DNA of 10,246 nucleotides, taken from assembly GCA_964346245.1 (NCBI GenBank), contig CAYFUF010000042.1, forward strand, positions 1 to 10,246, read 5' to 3'. Source of the DNA: CAYFUF01 sp964346245. Its GTDB lineage: Bacteria > Bacillota > Clostridia > Tissierellales > Peptoniphilaceae. Shown here one piece after another: positions 6,802 through 10,246 of this stretch. Positions within the stretch are counted from its first letter, which is position 1. Each line of letters opens with the position of its first letter. Position numbers and translations under genes: made by a program. The notes under the pieces are model-generated. The model saw only the letters and a program-made list of their open reading frames with translations, ran no database searches and was not told the DNA's origin.

Positions 6802-8082
6802 GGAACCCATGAAGGAGAGGGATCCGCAGGCAAGGATTAGGTTATCTTCTTGGGCTCTATGCTCAAGACTCCTCACGGCCTCCTCTAGGGACTCGTAAGA
6901 ATGGATTTGCTTTTTTGGATCCATATCTTGAATGACTTGCTCGAGCTTGTCCAGAGGCATTGCCCTGGCGTGGTCTAAGGGGAAGAGCGAGTAGTCTTCT
7001 ACAATTACGCTCAAGTGCTTAAGCATCAAGTCAACTTCCTTGTCGGCAAAGACGGCGAAGAGGAGGTTGACTTTTTTCTTGGGATAATAACTTTGGATGG
7101 ATTGGACGAGTGCTTCGATTCCTTGCGGATTATGGGCAACATCGGCTATCCACAAGGGCCTTTCTTTTAAAATCTCGAAGCGACCAGGCATAGTGACAGT
7201 TTTGAACGCTTCTCGGATTGCCTCCCTTGGACTGGGCAAGTGTTCAGCCAAAGCGTCGATTGCTTCCAGCACGGTGGCCGCGTTGATGAGCTGGTAGTCG
7301 CCCAATAGATTCAGGACTTGGTCCTCATAGGCCCTGCCTAAGCTGGTTGTGTAACTGAAGTGCTGTCCTTCGCCTTGGTGTCCCAAGTTTCTTATGTTCT
7401 CTTCTTTCACTTGGTAGATGGAGCTCATCTTCCTACCTGCCTGGCGGAAGATAACATTTAGGGCTTCCTCCTTCTGGGGAGCGAGGGCAAGGGGGACACC
7501 ATCTTTTAGGATGCCAGCCTTCTCTTTGGCAATCTCGGCTAAGCTGCTGCCCAGTATGCCCGTGTGATCGTAGGAGATGGGGGTAATGATCGTTGCAAGC
7601 GGGCTTTTAACAACATTAGTGGAGTCGAGTCGACCGCCTAGGCCCGTTTCTAGGACGACCAGATCACAGCCGCTTTCCTCAAAATATTGAAAGGCAAGGG
7701 CTGTAGCTAACTCAAATTGGGAGGGATGATCTTCCATACCTTCCGCGACAGCAGCGATTTGGTTTATCCCTCGAAGCAGGTCATCGTTCGAGATAGGCTT
7801 ATTATCAATACGGATGCGCTCGTTGAAGAGACTAAGCTCAGGCGAACTGTAGAGACCTACCTTGAAGCCCGCCTTGCTGTAGACTTGACTGAGCATAGCC
7901 GACGTTGACCCTTTTCCGTTGGTGCCTGCAATGTGGATTATTTTAAGCTTATCCTGGGGGTTGCCCAAGCGGTCTAAGAGCTCCCTTGTTCTCTCTAAAC
8001 CAGGTTTCATATTTTCCCATGACGAGGAGAGGAGCCAGTCTAAAGCTCCCCTTAGATCTTCAAAACGCTTACTTATTGTCAC
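6760..8082 (-). CDS. folC: FolC: folylpolyglutamate synthase / dihydrofolate synthase
   Basis: This is the full-length FolC (440 residues), a cytoplasmic ATP-dependent ligase that adds glutamates to tetrahydrofolate, trapping it in the cell, and in many bacteria also makes dihydrofolate. Motifs in order are 'KPGLERTRELLDRLGNP' (26-42), the P-loop 'AGTNGKGST' (52-60), 'SSPELSLFNERIRI' (79-92), 'ETGLGGRLDSTN' (145-156), 'YDHTGILG' (171-178), 'EKAGILKDGVP' (187-197, with the Lys of the active site), 'GDYQLINA' (261-268), 'PGRFE' (299-303), 'DVAHNPQG' (314-321) and 'ACGS' (418-421). The start codon is GTG, backed by GGAGGG seven nt upstream. It begins 18 bp after folT, which points to cotranscription with lexA and folT and to a role in retaining imported folate. 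It is closer to the usual FolC pattern than the plus-strand paralogue, so it is likely the housekeeping copy. Confidence 0.94.
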   Translation of the reverse strand: MTISKRFEDLRGALDWLLSSSWENMKPGLERTRELLDRLGNPQDKLKIIHIAGTNGKGSTSAMLSQVYSKAGFKVGLYSSPELSLFNERIRIDNKPISNDDLLRGINQIAAVAEGMEDHPSQFELATALAFQYFEESGCDLVVLETGLGGRLDSTNVVKSPLATIITPISYDHTGILGSSLAEIAKEKAGILKDGVPLALAPQKEEALNVIFRQAGRKMSSIYQVKEENIRNLGHQGEGQHFSYTTSLGRAYEDQVLNLLGDYQLINAATVLEAIDALAEHLPSPREAIREAFKTVTMPGRFEILKERPLWIADVAHNPQGIEALVQSIQSYYPKKKVNLLFAVFADKEVDLMLKHLSVIVEDYSLFPLDHARAMPLDKLEQVIQDMDPKKQIHSYESLEEAVRSLEHRAQEDNLILACGSLSFMGSLRDMILGKAVSRR

Positions 8083-8100
8083 CGTTTTACCCTCCGATTT

Positions 8101-8613
8101 TTATTTTACATTTGCAATTCGCCTGTACCAGCTGCTCTTGGCTAAGGCAACCATGAAGACTAGCTTGATGACCATCATGATCAAAAAGCCTGGCAGGCGG
8201 GTCATTATGGTTGCACCAAAGGTCAACCCGAAGATATCCTTTAACCAATAGGATTGGAGGAAGAGGTGGACACCCACTTCTTCCAAGAGAATATAGAGGC
8301 CAAGTTTGGTGTAGCTAAACTTCTGATAGAAGAGAAGTCCGTACAAAAAGCCCGACAAGACGGCGTTTAAGGTGAGGCCCAGGTGGAAGACGCCTGCCTG
8401 GAAGATAAGCCCGCCAACGATGTCGCTAACCAAGCCTACCAGGGTGGTGGGGACGATGCCTAAACGAATACCACTCACCAAAAGCACCACGAAATTAAAG
8501 GTAATTCGGGTGAAGGCGGTAAAGCTAAAGAGATAGGTTAAAACAATATAGAGGCCTACGTATAGGCCCATTTCGGCCAGTAGACGAGGCCCCTTTATAG
8601 GACTTTTATTCAT
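8101..8613 (-). CDS. folT: ECF transporter S-component, folate type (FolT-like)
   Basis: This small, very hydrophobic protein (170 residues) has about six membrane segments, roughly 13-32, 40-53, 54-72, 77-96, 102-121 and 139-158. It matches the pattern of ECF-transporter substrate-binding S-components: 'RITFNFVVLLVSGIRLGIVP' (36-55), 'LVSDIVGGLIFQAGVFHLG' (61-79), 'LTLNAVLSGFLYGLLF' (80-95) and, near the end, 'TRLPGFLIMMVIKLVFM' (138-154), resembling the 'RxPxxLIxxxI' end of the FolT group. Such proteins bind a vitamin and work with a shared energising module (EcfA, EcfA', EcfT) encoded elsewhere. Folate is the likely cargo because folC follows directly; this rests partly on context. A longer reading from 8730 is rejected, since GGGAGG stands 3 nt before the ATG at 8613. 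The gene starts 16 bp after the lexA stop. Confidence 0.82.
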   Translation of the reverse strand: MNKSPIKGPRLLAEMGLYVGLYIVLTYLFSFTAFTRITFNFVVLLVSGIRLGIVPTTLVGLVSDIVGGLIFQAGVFHLGLTLNAVLSGFLYGLLFYQKFSYTKLGLYILLEEVGVHLFLQSYWLKDIFGLTFGATIMTRLPGFLIMMVIKLVFMVALAKSSWYRRIANVK

Positions 8614-8629
8614 TTTCCTCCCAGCCGTT

Positions 8630-9367
8630 CTAGCGGCGATAGAGGCGGTAAAGACCGCACACGATGCCCAAAATGTCACACTCGGTGACGATGATGGGTT
8701 CCATATCCCGGTTTTCCGGACGCAATTCAATGTAACCAGGTCGCTTAAAGAAGGTTTTTACCGTGGCGGAGTCTTCAATCAAGGCAACCACTTGGTCACC
8801 ATTTTTGGCTGTGTTTTGCTTGCGGACGATGATGTTGTCTCCATCATAGATACCAGCTTCAATCATGGAATCGCCAGAAATGGTCAAAAGGAAATACTCC
8901 TCTTGGTCGTTGTGGAAGAAGTCCGCTGGTAGGGGAATGGAGTCTTCGACATAATCGTCAGCAAAGATGGGCGCACCTGCCGCAACATTACCATATAGGG
9001 GAATATCGTAGACATCATTTCTGATTTGGGACAGGTATTCTACCTTTTGATTGTCTTTAGCAGGGCTACTTCCTTTTGCCTTGCTGCTTGCAGCGTTGCC
9101 GCCAGCTGCAGCACCTCCATCTTGATTTGGTGGCATATACTCATGAACAAAGTCATCCACGACTTGCAAGGACCTGTAGTTGCCCTTTTCCATTGCTAAG
9201 AAACCCTTTTCAATGAGGTGGTGCACGTCACTGTAAACGGTGGATATGGAGGCGATGGCTAAGGCCTTTTGGATTTCCCGATATGAAGGGGACAGGGATT
9301 TTTCCTTGCTGTATTGGGCAATAAACAGGAGGACTCGCTGTCTTCTCTCTGATAAGTCTTTGAACAT
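8630..9367 (-). CDS. lexA: LexA, SOS-response repressor
   Basis: LexA represses DNA-damage genes and cleaves itself when activated RecA appears. The protein has an N-terminal winged helix domain (1-70), with 'LSERRQRVLLFIAQYS' (5-20), 'SPSYREIQKALAIAS' (26-40) and 'ISTVYSDVHHLIEKGFL' (41-57). The C-terminal S24 peptidase domain (about 118-245) has the Ala130-Gly131 cleavage site in 'GNVAAGAP', the nucleophile Ser167 in 'SGDSMIEAGI' and the general base Lys204 in 'ATVKTFF'. All catalytic parts are present. At 245 residues it is longer than typical (about 200-210), because residues 80-110 form a Gly/Ala/Ser/Lys-rich linker. AAAGG lies 8 nt before the ATG. It is first in a unit with folT and folC, behind a promoter carrying a LexA-box-like site, so autoregulation is expected. 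Confidence 0.95.
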   Translation of the reverse strand: MFKDLSERRQRVLLFIAQYSKEKSLSPSYREIQKALAIASISTVYSDVHHLIEKGFLAMEKGNYRSLQVVDDFVHEYMPPNQDGGAAAGGNAASSKAKGSSPAKDNQKVEYLSQIRNDVYDIPLYGNVAAGAPIFADDYVEDSIPLPADFFHNDQEEYFLLTISGDSMIEAGIYDGDNIIVRKQNTAKNGDQVVALIEDSATVKTFFKRPGYIELRPENRDMEPIIVTECDILGIVCGLYRLYRR

Positions 9368-9452
9368 GATGTCAACCTTTCTCTAGTCTGTTATCTGCTA
9401 TTTTTTGGCGTTTCTGTGCCTAATTGGGTTGGCTGGGGGAGTCTGGGTTTTC

Positions 9453-9466
9453 GGTTCTTATGAACC
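9453..9466. repeat. Perfect palindrome in the lexA leader
   Basis: GGTTC (9453-9457) and GAACC (9462-9466) flank a 4-bp centre. In the lexA transcript this forms a 5-bp hairpin with an ATAA loop. A second GGGTT (9445-9449) can pair instead with AACCC (9463-9467), giving two exclusive folds. The arms have the opposite order to a LexA box (GTTC-N4-GAAC instead of GAAC-N4-GTTC). It could be an operator for another factor or an RNA element; no T-tract follows. Confidence 0.45.
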
Positions 9467-9519
9467 CTAATTGTTGATCGTGACCGCCCCTTATTCTTGT
9501 CGCATCTCTTGTTTCATCC

Positions 9520-9549
9520 ATTATATAACGAGTCAGCTTTAGAATACAA
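9520..9549 (-). promoter_or_regulatory. lexA promoter (sigma-A type)
   Basis: On the minus strand TTGTAT (9544-9549) is followed after 18 bp by a perfect TATAAT (9520-9525). Transcription would start near 9513, giving a leader of about 145 nt before lexA, and would continue through folT and folC, whose gaps are only 16 and 18 bp. Confidence 0.6.
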
Positions 9550-9559
9550 ACATTTGTTC
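9548..9559 (-). promoter_or_regulatory. Candidate LexA (SOS) operator
   Basis: On the minus strand this reads GAACAAATGTTT. It fits the inner part of the Bacillus subtilis SOS box (CGAACRNRYGTTYC) at GAAC-RNRY-GTTY, missing only the outermost base on each side. It overlaps the end of the lexA -35, which is where a repressor site for autoregulation is expected. Confidence 0.62.
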
Positions 9560-9570
9560 TACTTAAGCTT

Positions 9571-9600
9571 AACAAACTTATATACGTGCAATCGTTTGTT
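9571..9600. repeat. Inverted repeat AACAAAC / GTTTGTT upstream of dfx
   Basis: AACAAAC (9571-9577) and GTTTGTT (9594-9600) are perfect inverted arms separated by 16 bp. The right arm overlaps the dfx -35. More TTTGTT-like copies occur nearby (9554-9558 and 9603-9609). It could be an operator for a dimeric regulator of dfx; it matches no box I know. Confidence 0.4.
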
Positions 9601-9624
9601 GTTTTGTTTCAAAAGGGATATAAT
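9596..9624 (+). promoter_or_regulatory. dfx promoter (sigma-A type)
   Basis: TTGTTG (9596-9601) and a perfect TATAAT (9619-9624) are separated by 17 bp. The start point would be near 9631, leaving a leader of about 43 nt that ends in a strong ribosome site. Confidence 0.6.
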
Positions 9625-9673
9625 TAATCTGTACGAATAAGTATAACTGGAATAAAAATTTAGGAGGTACTAG

Positions 9674-10069
9674 ATGATCTTTTATTACTGTGAAGAATGT
9701 GGAAAGTTAGCAACTGACGTTAATACCGTTGATAGTCCTTTGACCTGCTGTGGCCAAGAAATGAAAATCCTTGAAGCCGACACAACCGACGCTGCTGTTG
9801 AAAAGCATGTTCCAGAAGTAAACATCCTTGATAACAAGATTCATGTTGTTGTTGGTTCCACTCGCCACCCAATGGATGACGACCACTACATCGAAATGAT
9901 CGCTGTTGAAAAGGGCGACAACTTCTTTGCTGTTCAAAGATTGCACCCAGGTCAAGAACCAGAAGCTACTTTCGTTCTTCAAGAAGGCCCAATCGACAAA
10001 GATGCTGACGGCCCAATCACTGTATACGAATTCTGTAACCTACATGGATTATGGAAGAGTGAACTATAA
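9674..10069 (+). CDS. dfx: Desulfoferrodoxin (two-iron superoxide reductase)
   Basis: The enzyme reduces superoxide to hydrogen peroxide without making oxygen, a defence typical of anaerobes. The 131-residue protein has both iron sites. The N-terminal desulforedoxin-like site has Cys6, Cys9, Cys25 and Cys26 ('CEEC...CC'). The catalytic centre has Glu43-Lys44-His45 ('EKHVP'), His65 in 'RHPM', His71 in 'HYI', and Cys121 and His124 in 'CNLHGLWK'. It is therefore a complete 2Fe-type protein, in contrast to one-iron neelaredoxins. AGGAGG (9662-9667) stands 6 nt before the ATG. Codon use favours GTT, GAA, CCA, AAC, GAC and TTC much more strictly than in the neighbouring genes, which suggests high expression. 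It is transcribed alone, divergently from lexA, and ends at a strong hairpin. Confidence 0.96.
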   Translation: MIFYYCEECGKLATDVNTVDSPLTCCGQEMKILEADTTDAAVEKHVPEVNILDNKIHVVVGSTRHPMDDDHYIEMIAVEKGDNFFAVQRLHPGQEPEATFVLQEGPIDKDADGPITVYEFCNLHGLWKSEL

Positions 10070-10089
10070 TTACTTAAATAAGAGAGGGG

Positions 10090-10192
10090 CTGTTGCAAAA
10101 TAGCCTAATAATAAAAAGAGGACCAGGCAAAAGCCAGGTCCTCTCTTTGTTTGCTGGTGCAACTAATGGTTGACCAATACATTGTGCAACAG
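10090..10192. repeat. Inverted repeat ends CTGTTGCA around the dfx terminator
   Basis: CTGTTGCAAAAT (10090-10101) and ATTGTGCAACAG (10181-10192) are inverted copies with 11 of 12 matches, enclosing about 80 bp. GGGCTGTTGCAAAA resembles the ends of several insertion sequences (IS6-like ends contain CTGTTGCAAA). No transposase is inside. It may be a mini-element (MITE) or remnant that brought or contains the terminator, but no clear target-site duplication is seen. Confidence 0.38.
10117..10152 (+). terminator. Strong hairpin terminator, usable from both sides
   Basis: AGAGGACC-A-GGC (10117-10128) pairs with GCC-A-GGTCCTCT (10133-10144) around an AAAA loop, with a single A/A mismatch. On the plus strand a broken T-run follows (10146-10152) and serves dfx. 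On the minus strand the stem is followed by TTTTTATTATT, a better tract, so it should also stop transcription coming from the right. Confidence 0.85.
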
Positions 10193-10196
10193 TCAC

Positions 10197-10246
10197 TTAT
10201 TTTACCCAAGAAAGAGTGTCTATTGACCTTAAGATTTTTGTATTTG
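10197..10246 (-). CDS. Possible 3' end of a gene entering from the right edge
   Basis: The minus strand from the window edge reads NTKILRSIDTLSWVK and then a TAA stop (10197-10199), about 50 bp before the T-rich side of the terminator at 10117. The position relative to the terminator fits a convergent gene, but 15 codons are too few to identify a product, and another frame is open here too. This is a tentative call. Confidence 0.28.
   Translation of the reverse strand, partial: NTKILRSIDTLSWVK

Larger units (their letters stand above)
9368..9673. other. Divergent control region between lexA and dfx
   Basis: This 306-bp gap has no protein-coding gene. From left to right it holds a roughly 145-nt lexA leader with a perfect palindrome (9453-9466), the lexA promoter (9520-9549), a LexA-box-like site (9548-9559), a 10-bp palindrome TTAAGCTTAA (9563-9572), an AACAAAC/GTTTGTT inverted repeat (9571-9600) and the dfx promoter (9596-9624) with its leader. 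CCTAATTG also occurs twice in the leader (9419-9426 and 9466-9473). Confidence 0.75.

Noticed and set aside
8614..8730. Longer N-terminus for the FolT-like protein
   Set aside because: It would run deep into lexA, is not hydrophobic like the rest, and a strong ribosome site marks 8613 as the start.
9368..9513. THF riboswitch in the lexA leader
   Set aside because: The conserved pseudoknotted pattern of the known THF riboswitch could not be found; only simple hairpins are present.
1..10246. CRISPR array, tRNA or rRNA genes, prophage or toxin-antitoxin genes
   Set aside because: No regular repeat-spacer pattern, tRNA-like cloverleaf, rRNA sequence or phage- or toxin-like reading frame was seen.

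Overview
The window looks like a chromosomal segment of a Firmicute (Bacillota) of moderate GC content. The evidence is strong AGGAGG-type ribosome sites, short intergenic gaps, a Gram-positive-type LexA with a matching GAAC-N4-GTTY-like operator, an ECF-type vitamin transporter S-component, and formate-tetrahydrofolate ligase. A desulfoferrodoxin-type superoxide reductase suggests an anaerobic or oxygen-sensitive lifestyle. The species cannot be told from the window.

Layout. Positions 1-107 hold the N-terminus of a LysR-type regulator reading out of the window to the left. Positions 108-741 have no intact gene, only a possible decayed reading frame (366-506, minus) and small hairpins. From 742 to 6801 five plus-strand genes run closely together: a MalY/PatB-type C-S lyase/aminotransferase, a fumarylacetoacetate-hydrolase-family enzyme, formate-THF ligase (fhs), a divergent FolD, and a short FolC paralogue. 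A minus-strand group runs from 9367 to 6760: lexA, an ECF folate-type S-component (folT-like) and a full-length folC. The two folC genes converge and their 3' ends overlap by 42 bp. Upstream of lexA lies a 306-bp divergent control region. Beyond it, desulfoferrodoxin (dfx, 9674-10069) is read to the right and ends at a strong hairpin terminator that can also serve a gene arriving from the right edge.

How the genes fit together. Most of the window concerns tetrahydrofolate: uptake (FolT), retention by polyglutamylation (two FolC proteins), loading with formate (Fhs) and interconversion of C1-THF forms (FolD). The C-S lyase releases homocysteine, or H2S and pyruvate, which links loosely to methyl-group and sulfur metabolism. 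The role of the FAH-family enzyme is not clear from context. The most unusual arrangement is that folate uptake and polyglutamylation lie directly downstream of lexA, behind a promoter carrying a LexA-box-like site. This would place folate acquisition under SOS control.

Points most worth a second look are the lexA-folT-folC unit, the loss of usual cyclohydrolase residues in FolD, and the overlapping convergent folC paralogues. Small repeats around the lexA/dfx control region and a possible mini-element after dfx are weaker leads.
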